DNA of 64,000 bases from Variovorax sp. Root318D1. GTDB taxonomy: Bacteria > Pseudomonadota > Gammaproteobacteria > Burkholderiales > Burkholderiaceae_C. Position numbers and translations under genes: made by a program. Of this stretch, positions 50,177 through 59,404 are shown piece after piece. The first letter of the stretch is position 1. Each line of letters begins with the position of its first letter. The notes beneath the pieces are model-generated. The model searched no databases. It was not told where the DNA came from and saw only the letters and a list, made by a program, of their open reading frames with translations. The DNA lies in the NCBI RefSeq assembly GCF_001424835.1, contig NZ_LMCQ01000023.1, positions 65,471-129,470 on the forward strand, read 5' to 3'.

Positions 50177-51409
50177 ATGACGGACACGCTGATCAAGGTC
50201 GATCTGACCAAGTCGCCCACCGAGAACGAGATGATCCACAACCGCTGGCATCCGGACATTCCGATGGCCTGCTGGGTCAATCCGGGCGACGACTTCATCC
50301 TCGAGACCTTCGACTGGACCGGTGGCTTCATCAAGAACAACGACAGCGCCGACGATGTGCGCGACATCGACCTGAGCACGGTGCATTACCTCTCCGGCCC
50401 CGTGGGCGTGAAGGGCGCCGAGCCAGGCGATCTGCTGGTGGTCGACCTGCTCGACATCGGCGCCAAGCAGGACAGCCTCTGGGGCTTCAACGGATTTTTC
50501 TCGAAGAAGAACGGCGGCGGCTTCTTGACCGACCACTTTCCCGAGGCGCAAAAATCCATCTGGGACTTCAAGGGCATGTTCACCAACTCGCGCCACGTGC
50601 CGGGCGTCAACTTCGCGGGCCTGATCCATCCCGGCCTCATCGGCTGCCTGCCCGACAAGCCGATGCTCGACATGTGGAACGAGCGCGAGCAGAAGCTCAT
50701 CGACACCGACCCGGACCGCGTGCCTGGCCTCGCCAATCCCCCCTCGGCCGGCACGGCCCACATGGGCAAGATGAGTGGCGAAGCGCGCGCCAAGGCGGCG
50801 GCCGAGGGCGCCCGCACCGTGCCGCCGCGCGAGCACGGCGGCAACTGCGACATCAAGGATTTGTCGCGTGGCTCGAAGGTGTTCTTCCCGGTGTACGTCG
50901 ATGGTGCGGGCCTTTCGGTGGGCGACCTGCATTTCAGCCAGGGCGATGGCGAAATCACGTTCTGCGGCGCCATCGAAATGGCCGGCTGGGTGCACATGAA
51001 GGTCACGCTCATCAAGGGCGGCATGGCCAAGTACGGCATCAAGAATCCGATCTTCAAGCCGAGCGTGATCACGCCGCAGTACAACGACTACCTTATCTTC
51101 GAAGGCATCTCGGTCGACGAGACCGGCAAGCAGTACTACCTCGACGTGAACGTGGCCTACCGCCAGGCCTGCCTCAATGCCATCGAGTACCTGAAGAAGT
51201 TCGGCTACTCGGGCGCGCAGGCCTATTCGATCTTGGGCACCGCGCCCGTGCAGGGCCATATCAGCGGCGTGGTCGACGTGCCCAACTCTTGCGCCACGCT
51301 CTGGCTGCCCACGCAGATCTTCGACTTCGACATCAACCCGAATGCATCGGGACCGGTGAAGATGATCGACGGCAGCATCGACATGCCGCTGTCGCACGAC
51401 CTGGCTTGA
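50177..51409 (+). CDS. fmdA: Formamidase
   Basis: A 410-residue enzyme of the FmdA/AmdA acetamidase-formamidase family, the full expected length. It starts MTDTLIKVDLTKSPTENE, and has HNRWHPDIPMACWVNPGDDF, LSGPVGVKGAEPGDLLVVD, and a REHGGNCDIKDLSRGSKVFFPV block that holds the conserved metal-site His and Asp residues. It hydrolyses formamide to formate and ammonia. Placement directly after urtE matches the fmd gene set of Methylophilus, where the ABC system takes up short-chain amides and urea. No urease genes are seen here, so amide use is more likely than ureolysis for this locus. Confidence 0.95.
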   Translation: MTDTLIKVDLTKSPTENEMIHNRWHPDIPMACWVNPGDDFILETFDWTGGFIKNNDSADDVRDIDLSTVHYLSGPVGVKGAEPGDLLVVDLLDIGAKQDSLWGFNGFFSKKNGGGFLTDHFPEAQKSIWDFKGMFTNSRHVPGVNFAGLIHPGLIGCLPDKPMLDMWNEREQKLIDTDPDRVPGLANPPSAGTAHMGKMSGEARAKAAAEGARTVPPREHGGNCDIKDLSRGSKVFFPVYVDGAGLSVGDLHFSQGDGEITFCGAIEMAGWVHMKVTLIKGGMAKYGIKNPIFKPSVITPQYNDYLIFEGISVDETGKQYYLDVNVAYRQACLNAIEYLKKFGYSGAQAYSILGTAPVQGHISGVVDVPNSCATLWLPTQIFDFDINPNASGPVKMIDGSIDMPLSHDLA

Positions 51410-51416
51410 CGCGCCC

Positions 51417-51767
51417 ATGCCGACCTACGACTACGCGTGCGGCCAATGCGGCGGGTTCGATGCGCTGCGCCCTTCGGTCCAGCGCGACGAGCCGGCCGCA
51501 TGCCCCGATTGCGGAGCCGCATCGCCGCGCGTGTTCTCCGCCGCGCCGCGGCTTGCGCTGATGGCGTCGGGCACGCGCCGGGCAATGGAGACCAACGAGC
51601 GCGCACGGCACGAGCCGGGTAGCTCGCGGGACTACGCGCGCTTCAAGCATCCGGCGGGCTGCGGCTGCTGCTCGGGTTCGACGACCTCCCGCCGCGGTGC
51701 GACTGTGACCGCGCCGAACGGCGCGAAGTCGGCTCCGAGCAAGCGGCCATGGATGATTTCGCACTAA
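51417..51767 (+). CDS. fmdB: FmdB family zinc-ribbon protein
   Basis: A 116-residue protein that begins MPTYDYACGQCGGFDALRP and has the FmdB zinc ribbon with two C-x-x-C knuckles (CGQC and CPDC). A second Cys cluster, GCGCCSG, lies near residue 80. FmdB is described as a regulator of formamidase expression in Methylophilus; the mechanism is not well known. It starts seven bases after fmdA and closes the operon, followed by a clear hairpin terminator. Confidence 0.9.
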   Translation: MPTYDYACGQCGGFDALRPSVQRDEPAACPDCGAASPRVFSAAPRLALMASGTRRAMETNERARHEPGSSRDYARFKHPAGCGCCSGSTTSRRGATVTAPNGAKSAPSKRPWMISH

Positions 51768-51830
51768 TGCCGCGCTAATTCAATGGGGCGACACGACGGG
51801 GGCGTGGCGCTCGATTGTTTCAATCCCGTG

Positions 51831-51860
51831 AACGCCGTGATTCATTTTGCGGCGTTTTTT
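51831..51860 (+). terminator. Rho-independent terminator after fmdB
   Basis: AACGCCG pairs with CGGCGTT across a 12-base loop, then a run of T residues. It ends the urt-fmd operon. Confidence 0.75.
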
Positions 51861-51915
51861 CATGGGGCTTCGGGCTCAAACTTCATCTCACCAACCAACC
51901 CATTAGGAGATTGAA

Positions 51916-52266
51916 ATGAATGCCTCGAAGATCCTCGCTGCCGCTGCTCTCTCGCTCCTAGCTGCTGCCGGTGCACACGCTGAAACCTATGAAGGCGTGC
52001 AAAGCGTGAACTCCGGCATCTCACGCGCCGAAGTGGCACCGCAAGCCGTTGCAGCCGCCCGCGCCGGCAACGAATACAGCGATGGCGCCAGCGCCGGCGC
52101 ACAAGCCTTCAGCTCGACCGCCGACCGCTCGGTGATCCAGGCCGAAGCCGTTGCCAAGGCGCACGACCCGCTCGCCAGCCTCGACCGCCGCGCCTTCTAC
52201 CGCGACGAAGTGCCGCAAGCCTACAAGAAGCCCGCCGTGTCGTTCACGCGCCAAGCTGGCCTGTAA
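51916..52266 (+). CDS. Secreted hypothetical protein, 116 residues
   Basis: Has a signal peptide (MNASKILAAAALSLLAAAGAHA, cleaved before ETYEG) and a ribosome site TAGGAG before the ATG. The mature part of about 94 residues is Ala-rich and helical: VNSGISRAEVAPQAVAAARAG, then a hydrophilic region ending DEVPQAYKKPAVSFTRQAGL. Short proteins of this style with an S-R-A-E-V motif are frequent in Comamonadaceae and look like DUF4148 relatives; function unknown. It stands alone and is followed by a strong terminator. Confidence 0.7.
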   Translation: MNASKILAAAALSLLAAAGAHAETYEGVQSVNSGISRAEVAPQAVAAARAGNEYSDGASAGAQAFSSTADRSVIQAEAVAKAHDPLASLDRRAFYRDEVPQAYKKPAVSFTRQAGL

Positions 52267-52290
52267 GCCGATTGTTCTCTGATGATGAAG

Positions 52291-52310
52291 CGGGCCCTCG
52301 GGCCCGTTTT
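52291..52310 (+). terminator. Rho-independent terminator
   Basis: CGGGCC-CTC-GGCCCG-like stem followed by TTTT, directly behind the secreted hypothetical protein and in front of the convergent 93-residue gene. Confidence 0.8.
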
Positions 52311-52329
52311 CATTGAAGCAGTCGTCCCG

Positions 52330-52611
52330 TCAGCCGATGCGGAAAGCCTTGGTCTGTCCGTTGCACTCGGCGCGCAGTACATCGCCGTCGACTTCGATGC
52401 GCGTCCAGATGGCGATCACGCGCTCGCTGTCGGCAATCTCGATGCTGTCGTTGGACAGTACGTTGTACTGAAACACCGGCGCGCACACAGGCCCGTTCCA
52501 TTCGCCCAGTGTTGCCGAGACGGTGCCGGTCGCTTGAAACCAGTAGGTCTCGATTTCCGTCTCGGAGATGAGGTCCAGGCGCTGGTCTATGGGTACGGGT
52601 GTGGTGGTCAT
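52330..52611 (-). CDS. Hypothetical protein, 93 residues
   Basis: A small soluble, beta-rich protein starting MTTTPVPIDQRLDLI. It contains TYWFQATGTVSATLGEWNGP and ERVIAIWTRIEVDGDVLRAECNG, which suggest an all-beta barrel. I do not recognise it. It starts six bases after the GH3 gene stop and is probably transcribed with it. GC-rich codon use supports a true gene. Confidence 0.6.
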   Translation of the reverse strand: MTTTPVPIDQRLDLISETEIETYWFQATGTVSATLGEWNGPVCAPVFQYNVLSNDSIEIADSERVIAIWTRIEVDGDVLRAECNGQTKAFRIG

Positions 52612-52617
52612 GTGACA

Positions 52618-54894
52618 TCACTCCCGCGTCAGCGCAAAGCTCTTTCGCAGGCCGCCCGTGGCCGAAGGCGCGACCCACAGGTCGAACTCACCGGGTTCCA
52701 CGGTCGGCTTCATGTCGCGGCCGATGAACTGCAGGTCTTCGGAACCGAGCGTGAACTCGACCACTTTCGATGCGCCGGGTTCGATGCGCACCTTGCGGAA
52801 GTTCTTGAGCTCGCGCACCGGCCGCGTCACGCTCGCGGCGCGTTCGGCAATATAGAGCTGCACCACTTCCTCGGCCTCGCGCTGGCCCGTGTTGGTGACT
52901 GTGGCTCGCACGCGCAGCGTGCCGCCGAGCGGCAGGCGGTCCTGGCTCATCTCCACGCCGTCGTAGCGCACCGGTGCATAACCGATGCCGTGGCCGAATG
53001 GATAAAGCGCCTGGTTCGTGGTGTCCACGTAGCGCGTCTTGAACGCCATGGCCTGGTCGTTATCCGGCAGCGGCCGGCCCGTGCGCTTCTGGCCGTAGTA
53101 GAAGGGCACCTGGCCCGACGCCTGCGGAAAGCTCACCGGCAGCCGTCCTGAGGGGTTGAAGTCGCCGAACACCACGTCGGCAATGGCAGTGCCGGTCTGC
53201 ACGCCGAGAAACCAGGTCACGAGGATCGCGTCGGCATTGCGCACGGCGCCCCTGAGCGCCATGGCGCGGCCGTTGCTCAACAGCACGACCACCGGCTTGC
53301 CGGTGGCGGCCACGGCTTCGGCGAGGTCTTGCTGCGCTTGCGGAATGCCGATGTCGGTGCGCGAGCGCGCTTCGCCCGACATGCGCTCGCTCTCGCCGAT
53401 GGCGAGCACCACCACGTCGGCGTCGCGTGCGGCTGCTACGGCAGCCTCGACGCCTCCGGGCAATGGCGTGTCGATGTTCGAGCCGCGCACCACGGTCAGT
53501 GCGCCGCCGTCGCGCAGCGCGCCGCGCAAGCCTTCGTCGATGCCCACCGGGGCCGACTGGCCCGGGAACAGGCTCCACGCGCCGAGCAGGTCCTGCGTGC
53601 CCGAGGCGAAGGGGCCGATGAGCGCGATCTTCTTGCCGGCCTTGGGCAGCGGCAGCACCGCGCGTTCGTTCTTCAGCATCACGATGGAGCGGCGTGCGTC
53701 CTCGCGTGCGAGCGCGAGGTGCTCGGGGTTCTCGGCGCGGGCCTTTGCCGGCGCGGCATCGAGCCCGCGAAGCGGCTGGTCGAAAAGCCCCAGCTTCTGC
53801 TTGACCCACAGCACGCGGCGCACGGCCTCGTCCAGACGCGCCATCGGCACTTCGCCAGCGGCCACCAGCTCAGGCAGGTGGCGCATGTACAAACCGCTCT
53901 GCATGCTGACGTCGGTGCCAGCCAGGAAGGACTGCTTGGCCGCCTGTCGGCCGTCGGCGGCATAGCCATGGGCGATCAGCTCTTCGTCGGCCGTGTAGTC
54001 TGAGACCACGAAGCCCTTGAACTTCCACTCGTCTCGCAGCACGCCCGTCAACAGCGCCGGATTGGCAATCGACGGGATGCCGGAAATCTCGTTGAAGGCG
54101 CTCATGATCGACAGCGCGCCAGCGTCCAGCGCGGCGCGGAACGGCGGCAGGTACACCTGTCGCAGCGTGCGTTCGGAAATGTCGGTGGCCGCGTAGTCGA
54201 GCCCGCCCTCGGCGGCGCCGTAGGCCGCGAAGTGCTTGGGCGTGGCCAGCAGCGCATCGGCGCGCGAAAGGTCGCTGCCCTGGAAGCCGCGCACGCGCGC
54301 GGCGGCGAACTGGCTGGCCAAGTACACGTCTTCGCCCGCGCCCTCGATGCCGCGGCCCCATCGCGCATCGCGCGCAATGTCCACCATGGGCGCAAAGGTC
54401 CATCGGAAGCCATCCGCACTGGCCTCCACAGCCGCCGCGCGCGCGGTGCGTTCGGCCAGCGCGGGCTCCCAGCTCGCGGCCTCGGCCAGTGGCATCGGGA
54501 AGATGGTGCGAAAGCCGTGGATCACGTCGGCGCCGTAGAGCAGCGGAATGCCCAGCCGCGATTCGCGCACGGCCACCTCCTGCAGCACACGTTTGCGCTC
54601 GAGTCCTTCGTTGTTGAAAAGGCCCGTGACGCGGCCTGCGCGCACGTCGTCGATCTCTTGCTGCCCGTTGCGCTGGGCGGCCTGGGGATTGCCGGGGATG
54701 TTGGTGTCGGCGGGCCCGTAGAGGCTGAGCTGGCCCACCTTCTCCTCGACCGTCATGCGGGCAATGAGCGACTCGATGCGGGCGCCAACAACCACGGCAT
54801 CCTCGGCGGTGGCCGGGGCGGCAAGGGAGGCGGGGGAGAAGAGAAGACTGGCCAGGCCCAGCAGGGCCGCCATGGCGGGAATACGGACGTGCAT
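52618..54894 (-). CDS. bglX: Beta-glucosidase, GH3 family, exported
   Basis: A 758-residue GH3 enzyme with signal peptide (MHVRIPAMAALLGLASLLFSPASLA). Domain 1 shows the barrel with RFGWTFAPMVDIARD-like FRWTFAPMVDIARD, TPKHFAAYG and the catalytic nucleophile Asp in GFVVSDYTADE (about residue 298). Domain 2 (LNGRAMAL-like region with VVVLAIGESERMSGE) holds the acid/base region, and a C-terminal fibronectin III domain (VRATVTNTGQREAEEVVQLY) closes it, the BglX layout. It releases glucose from beta-linked oligosaccharides in the periplasm. Start at 54894 was chosen over an upstream ATG because the signal peptide begins there. Confidence 0.93.
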   Translation of the reverse strand: MHVRIPAMAALLGLASLLFSPASLAAPATAEDAVVVGARIESLIARMTVEEKVGQLSLYGPADTNIPGNPQAAQRNGQQEIDDVRAGRVTGLFNNEGLERKRVLQEVAVRESRLGIPLLYGADVIHGFRTIFPMPLAEAASWEPALAERTARAAAVEASADGFRWTFAPMVDIARDARWGRGIEGAGEDVYLASQFAAARVRGFQGSDLSRADALLATPKHFAAYGAAEGGLDYAATDISERTLRQVYLPPFRAALDAGALSIMSAFNEISGIPSIANPALLTGVLRDEWKFKGFVVSDYTADEELIAHGYAADGRQAAKQSFLAGTDVSMQSGLYMRHLPELVAAGEVPMARLDEAVRRVLWVKQKLGLFDQPLRGLDAAPAKARAENPEHLALAREDARRSIVMLKNERAVLPLPKAGKKIALIGPFASGTQDLLGAWSLFPGQSAPVGIDEGLRGALRDGGALTVVRGSNIDTPLPGGVEAAVAAARDADVVVLAIGESERMSGEARSRTDIGIPQAQQDLAEAVAATGKPVVVLLSNGRAMALRGAVRNADAILVTWFLGVQTGTAIADVVFGDFNPSGRLPVSFPQASGQVPFYYGQKRTGRPLPDNDQAMAFKTRYVDTTNQALYPFGHGIGYAPVRYDGVEMSQDRLPLGGTLRVRATVTNTGQREAEEVVQLYIAERAASVTRPVRELKNFRKVRIEPGASKVVEFTLGSEDLQFIGRDMKPTVEPGEFDLWVAPSATGGLRKSFALTRE

Positions 54895-54951
54895 GGCCCG
54901 CCATTCTCGCGCCAAAGCGGGACCGGTCGGTCCGATCGGGCTTTGGCGCTG

Positions 54952-55839
54952 TTACATCTGGTTCAGACGCGACACGACCACCGGTTGCCGCCGGCGCAAT
55001 ACCAGCCAGCCGAACAACGGTGCGGTGATGTACATCACCACCGAGTAGATGGCCGCCGGCAGCGCGAGCTGAAAGCTCCCCAGCACGCTCACCGCGATGA
55101 AGATGGCCAGCGTGGAGTTGTGAATGCCGATCTCGTAGCTGATGGCCGTGGCCAACGGCTTGTCGAGGCCCGCGGCGCGGCTCAGGTAGTAGCCCGCGAG
55201 CAGGCTCACGAGGTTGAACAGCAGCACCGGCAGCCCGATCTCGGCAAAGGTCGCGGTGATGTTCTTCCACTCGTTCGCGATGGCCAGCACCGTGACCACC
55301 GCGAGCACCACGGCGCTGAAGATCTTGGTCGGCTTTTCCATGCGCGCGGCGAAGCCGGGCCGGCGCGAGGCCACGACCATGCCGATGGCCACCGGCACCA
55401 GCACGATGGCGATCACCTCCACCAGCTTGCGCGTTTGCAGCGGCACCACCTGGCCGCTTTGCGCGAAGTGGCCGATGGCCCAGTTGGCGATGAGCGGCAG
55501 GGTGACGATCGACAGCAGCGTGTTGACGGCCGTGAGCGAGATATTCATGGCCACGTTGCCGCCGAACAGGTGCGAAAACAGGTTGGCCGAAATGCCGCCC
55601 GGCGAAGCCGCGAGCAGCATCAGCCCGATGGCGAACACCGGCGACAGACCGAAGCCGACGATGATCGCGTAGCAGGCCAGCGGCAGCCCGACGACCTGCA
55701 GCGCGAGCGCGATGCTCACCGCCTTGGGGTGCTTGAAGAGCCGCCGGAAGTCGTCCAGCGAAAGTGAAAGCCCGAGCCCGAACATCACGAGCGCGAGCGC
55801 GCCGAACAGGAAGCGGGTCACGATGAGCGTAGCGTCCAT
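54952..55839 (-). CDS. BASS family (bile acid:sodium-type) symporter
   Basis: A 295-residue membrane protein with nine or ten helices, start MDATLIVTRFLFGALALVMFG. LMLLAASPGGISANLFSHLFGG is the BASS signature and a late EIGIHNSTLAIFIAV carries the conserved sodium-site Glu and Asn. Bacterial members move organic acids, pantoate, or sulfated steroids in symport with sodium. It precedes GH3 by 57 bases and follows the class II aldolase; a shared transcript is possible. Substrate unknown. Confidence 0.9.
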   Translation of the reverse strand: MDATLIVTRFLFGALALVMFGLGLSLSLDDFRRLFKHPKAVSIALALQVVGLPLACYAIIVGFGLSPVFAIGLMLLAASPGGISANLFSHLFGGNVAMNISLTAVNTLLSIVTLPLIANWAIGHFAQSGQVVPLQTRKLVEVIAIVLVPVAIGMVVASRRPGFAARMEKPTKIFSAVVLAVVTVLAIANEWKNITATFAEIGLPVLLFNLVSLLAGYYLSRAAGLDKPLATAISYEIGIHNSTLAIFIAVSVLGSFQLALPAAIYSVVMYITAPLFGWLVLRRRQPVVVSRLNQM

Positions 55840-55932
55840 GCCTTGTTGTCTCCTCTTTCTGGTTCTTTTAAAAAAATGGCTGCCGGCACCTGTCGCGCAG
55901 GCGCTGGCAGCCGTGTAAACCGGGATCGGCGC

Positions 55933-56700
55933 TTATTGCTTGTAGCTGTCGTCGATGCGGTCGAGCTTGCGAATGAGCGACGGCCAGACGAACTGCCCGC
56001 CCAGGCCGCCAGTCTGCACCTTCATGGCCTGGCCCACGCCTTCGACGATCTTCGGGTTCACGTGCGTGAGTTCGGTGCCGCCCGACTGTGCCGCAATCTG
56101 GATCTGGCAGGTGGTCTCGAAGACATACATTGAAAGGAAGGCGTCCGAAATGGTCTTGCCGCATGTGAGCAGGCCATGGTTGCGCAGCATGAGGTAGTTG
56201 GCGCTGCCCATGTCGGCCTGCAGGCGCGGCTTCTCGTCGTCGCGGAAGGCCACGCCTTCATAGTCGTGATAGGCGAGCGAGGCCAGCACGAAGGTCGATT
56301 GCTGGCTGATCGGCAGCACGCCGTTCTTCTGCGCGCTCACGGCAATGCCGGCCTTGGTGTGGGTGTGCAGCACGCACTGGATGTCTTCGCGCGCGGCGTG
56401 CACTGCGCTGTGGATCACGAAGCCGGCCGGGTTCACGGGGTAGGGCGACTCGATGATCTTGTTGCACTGCTGGTCGACCTTGACCAGGCTCGACGCGGTG
56501 ATCTCGTCGAACATGAGCCCATAGGGGTTGATGAGGAAGTGGTGCTCGGGCCCGGGGATGCGCGCGCTGATGTGCGTGAACACCAGGTCGCTCCAGCCGT
56601 AGAGCGCCACCAGGCGATAGCAGGCGGCAAGGTCGACGCGCAGCTGCCATTCTTCGGCGGACACGAGTTTCTGGATTTCGGGTTGGGAGGCGGCGTTCAT
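55933..56700 (-). CDS. Class II aldolase/adducin family protein
   Basis: A 255-residue enzyme. Zinc-binding residues appear in CVLHTHTKAGIAVS (His-x-His) and a later NHGLLTCGKT His; FTHISARIPGPEHHFLINPYG is the family N-terminal motif and an acidic catalytic residue follows. Known members cleave or make phospho-sugars, while many with this length (about 250, no phosphate-specific motif) act on other hydroxy-acids. The upstream HD protein gene ends 22 bases before its start, so they are probably co-transcribed. Physiological reaction cannot be named. Confidence 0.88.
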   Translation of the reverse strand: MNAASQPEIQKLVSAEEWQLRVDLAACYRLVALYGWSDLVFTHISARIPGPEHHFLINPYGLMFDEITASSLVKVDQQCNKIIESPYPVNPAGFVIHSAVHAAREDIQCVLHTHTKAGIAVSAQKNGVLPISQQSTFVLASLAYHDYEGVAFRDDEKPRLQADMGSANYLMLRNHGLLTCGKTISDAFLSMYVFETTCQIQIAAQSGGTELTHVNPKIVEGVGQAMKVQTGGLGGQFVWPSLIRKLDRIDDSYKQ

Positions 56701-56722
56701 GGTGGAGGTTCCTAGTGGGGTT

Positions 56723-57313
56723 TCAGGCGGCCGCCGGCTCTTTCATGGCGGCCTTGTAGATGCTCTGCTTCGGCTCCGCCATCAGGCGTTGCAGCATCGG
56801 AGTGAATTCGCTGATGGGCAGCGTCTCGGCTTTCGGATCGAAGGCGGGGTTGTCGTACAGCGCGCAGAACTCGGCCGTGCGCTCGTAGTGCGGATGGCTC
56901 TTGAAGTTGTCGCGCATGTCGCGGTCCAGGCCGATGTGATGAAAGAAATAGTGGCCCTGGAAGATGCCGTGGTGCTGAACCATCCAGTGGTTGGCTTCGC
57001 TCACGAAGGGCTTGAGAATCGCCGCGGCAATGTCGGGATGGTTGAAGCTGCCGAGCGTGTCGCCGATGTCGTGCAAGAGCGCGCACACCACGTACTCATC
57101 GTCGCGGCCATCGCGCAGTGCGCGCGTCGCGGTCTGCAGCGAATGGGTGTATCGGTCGACCGGAAAGCCGCCGTAGTCCCCTTCGAGGATCTGCAGGTGC
57201 TTGATCACGCGCGCGGGCAGGCCGCCCGCAAACTGCCTGAACTCGCCGCCGATCAGTTGCCAGTCTTCGCGCGTGCTCTCCTGCATGCTCTTGAAACTTG
57301 CCCGTTCGCTCAT
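56723..57313 (-). CDS. HD domain protein
   Basis: A 196-residue metal-dependent phosphohydrolase-fold protein, start MSERASFKSMQE. The HD pair is in CALLHDIGDTLG (about residue 81), with an earlier THSLQTATRAL His and later HHGIFQGHYFFHHIG, giving the H...HD...H...H pattern. Members of this small HD group are linked to phosphonate or nucleotide hydrolysis or to oxidative cleavage (as with PhnZ-like diiron enzymes); the FFHHIG block hints at a mixed-valence diiron type, but this is uncertain. It is divergent from the Crp-family regulator at 57446, which could control the HD-aldolase pair. Confidence 0.8.
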   Translation of the reverse strand: MSERASFKSMQESTREDWQLIGGEFRQFAGGLPARVIKHLQILEGDYGGFPVDRYTHSLQTATRALRDGRDDEYVVCALLHDIGDTLGSFNHPDIAAAILKPFVSEANHWMVQHHGIFQGHYFFHHIGLDRDMRDNFKSHPHYERTAEFCALYDNPAFDPKAETLPISEFTPMLQRLMAEPKQSIYKAAMKEPAAA

Positions 57314-57362
57314 CGTGTCGTCTCCATGTTCTCGGGGAATGCCGGCCACTGTAGACCTGTGC

Positions 57363-57392
57363 TTGACGTTCAACTGTCGTGAATTTGACAAT
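57363..57392 (+). promoter_or_regulatory. Possible promoter of the Crp-family gene
   Basis: TTGACG (57363-57368) and GACAAT (57387-57392) with an 18-base spacer form a fair sigma-70 pair about 55 bases before the ATG of the regulator. The GACAAT box is only four of six to consensus. Confidence 0.35.
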
Positions 57393-57445
57393 GCGGGGCT
57401 CTGGTAAACCCCGCCCCAAGGCGTCTTCGAGGCAATTTCTCCCGT

Positions 57446-58165
57446 ATGGCCGCTCCCAAGCTGCGTCTTTCAGCTCCGCACCGCGCCGCGATGGAGCGCA
57501 ATCCGTGGTTCACCAGCATGCCGCGTGCACAGCGCGAGGCGCTGGTGGGCGCGGCCGAACTGCTACACGTGCGGCGAGGAGCCATGGTGTTTCGCCAGGG
57601 CGATCCGGTCCATGCGGCCGGCGGCGGCTTCTATGGGCTGGCGGCGGGCGCCATCAAGATCTCGTCGCTGCGGCAAGATGGGCGCGAGGCCATCCTCGCG
57701 GTGCTCGAGCCCGGCAACTGGTTTGGCGAAATCACGCTCATCGACGGCTCGCCGCGCACGCACGACGCCACTGCGTTGGAGTCGCTCGACCTGCTCGTAG
57801 TGCCGCCGGAGGCCTTTGCCCACCAGATGCGCGACGTGGTCTTCGCGAACGCGATTGCCGCGATGCTGGCGGCACGCGTGCGCATGCTCTACGGCCTGAC
57901 CGAAGATGCCACGCTGCGCAGCCTGCGTGCGCGCGTTGCGCACCGGTTGCTGGTGCTGGCGCGCGGCGACGCCACGCAGTCGGTGCACCTGCGCCGCACG
58001 CTGATGCTGCCGCAGGAGGCGCTGGCCATGATGCTCGGCATCACCCGGCAGACGCTCTCCAAAGAACTCAACGCACTTGCGCGCGACCAGGTGATTTCGA
58101 TCGGCTATGGGCGCATCGACCTGTTGTCGGTCGAGGCGCTGCAGGCGCTGGTCAGGAGCGGATAG
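57446..58165 (+). CDS. Crp/Fnr-family transcription regulator
   Basis: A 239-residue regulator. The N-terminal cyclic-nucleotide-binding-like beta roll (about 20-135) has VFRQGDPVHAAGGGFYGLAAG and PGNWFGEITLIDGSPRTH; the Arg that contacts the cAMP phosphate in true Crp is present near that block (SPRTH). The C-terminal winged helix (about 160-235) reads LPQEALAMMLGITRQTLSKEL. No Cys cluster for an iron-sulfur centre is seen, so it is not an Fnr oxygen sensor. It is divergent from the HD protein gene and convergent (one base apart) with the binding-protein gene downstream. Confidence 0.92.
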   Translation: MAAPKLRLSAPHRAAMERNPWFTSMPRAQREALVGAAELLHVRRGAMVFRQGDPVHAAGGGFYGLAAGAIKISSLRQDGREAILAVLEPGNWFGEITLIDGSPRTHDATALESLDLLVVPPEAFAHQMRDVVFANAIAAMLAARVRMLYGLTEDATLRSLRARVAHRLLVLARGDATQSVHLRRTLMLPQEALAMMLGITRQTLSKELNALARDQVISIGYGRIDLLSVEALQALVRSG

Positions 58166-58166
58166 T

Positions 58167-59327
58167 TCAGCGCAGCACGCGCCCGTCGGCCGAGATGCTG
58201 ATCAGGTCGATGTTCCGCGACGCGTCGCGCAGTCCCGGGCGCAAGTTGACGCGGAAGCCTCCCACGTCGTAGTCCGTCATCGCGGTCATCACGCGCTGCA
58301 GGCTCGCGGTGGTGAAGGCGCGCCCCGCACGGCGCACGGCCTCGCCCACCACCTTGGCCGCAATGAAGCCTTCGAGGCCTTCATACGACGGCGTTTGGTC
58401 GGAATTGTCGACCGCGGCGCGGTACTCCTTGACGATGGGAATGGCCGAGGGCCGCGGCGACGGCACCACCTGCGAGATCACGATGCCGCCGATGTCCTTG
58501 CCCAGCTCGGCATAGAGCGGATCGATGCCCACGATCGAAAAGGCCATGAAGCTGCCGGCATAGCCGCTCTTGCGCAGCTTGCGGATGGCGTTGGCCGTGG
58601 TGCCTGAGAGCGACACCAGCACGATGGCCTGGGGCGTCTGTTGCAACACCGTCTTGAGCGCCGCGTCGAGCTTGTCGCCGCCGCCCACGGGCACCATGGC
58701 GGTGGCCACCAGCTCGGGCAGCTTCAGTTCGGTGATGGCCTGCTGTACGGCGGCCAAGCCGGCGCGGCCCATGGCGTCTTCGTCGCCCACCAGCGCAACG
58801 CGCGTCTGCCCCACGGTGGCGCACTGGCGCACGATCTTCAGGGCTTCGTCGATCATGCCCGGGCGGACGTGGAACACGTTCGGGTGGCTCGCCTCGCGCA
58901 GCGTGTCCGATGCGGCAAAGGGCGCAAACAGCAGGCTGCCTTGCTGCGTCGCCACGCTTGCGCCGGCAGCGCTGCTGGCGGTGCCCACGAAGCCGAACAG
59001 CATGTCGGCCTTGTCGGCGCCAAGCAGGGTGCGGGCATTGGCTGCGGCGCGGGCCGCGTCGTAGCCGTCGTCCAGCTGCATCAGCTTGAGCTGGAGGCCG
59101 CTGGCGGCATTGCGCTCGTTGAATTCACCCACCGCCAACCGGCTGCCGGCCGCAAAAGCCAGTCCGATCTCGCTGGCCGCGCCGGTCAGGGGCACCGACT
59201 GACCCAGCAGCACCACCCGTGCGCCCGCTGCCGCCTTGGTGGATTGAGAAAGCGCCGAAAGAGGAAGGCCGCCGCCCAACAGCACTGCCCCGCATGCCTT
59301 CATCACTTTCCTTCGAGAGCCGTTCAT
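58167..59327 (-). CDS. ABC transporter substrate-binding protein (Peripla_BP_6)
   Basis: A 386-residue periplasmic protein starting MNGSRRKVMKACGAVLLGG, a twin-arginine-like signal (SRRKVMK) with a ribosome site AAGGTGG. The Leu/Ile/Val-binding-type fold is visible: LLGQSVPLTGAASEIGLAFAAG, LFGFVGTASSAAG, VALVGDEDAMGRAGL and YEGLEGFIAAKVVGEAVRRAG. This family binds branched-chain amino acids, amides or aromatic acids. No permease genes are nearby, as often seen in Burkholderiales where such orphan binding proteins are abundant. Confidence 0.88.
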   Translation of the reverse strand: MNGSRRKVMKACGAVLLGGGLPLSALSQSTKAAAGARVVLLGQSVPLTGAASEIGLAFAAGSRLAVGEFNERNAASGLQLKLMQLDDGYDAARAAANARTLLGADKADMLFGFVGTASSAAGASVATQQGSLLFAPFAASDTLREASHPNVFHVRPGMIDEALKIVRQCATVGQTRVALVGDEDAMGRAGLAAVQQAITELKLPELVATAMVPVGGGDKLDAALKTVLQQTPQAIVLVSLSGTTANAIRKLRKSGYAGSFMAFSIVGIDPLYAELGKDIGGIVISQVVPSPRPSAIPIVKEYRAAVDNSDQTPSYEGLEGFIAAKVVGEAVRRAGRAFTTASLQRVMTAMTDYDVGGFRVNLRPGLRDASRNIDLISISADGRVLR

Positions 59328-59404
59328 GTGCCACCTTTCGTACAAATTAGTAAAAAAGTGTAGCAAGTTCGGTGCCTGCGGAGAAGGTGGGTTTACGTGT
59401 CCTC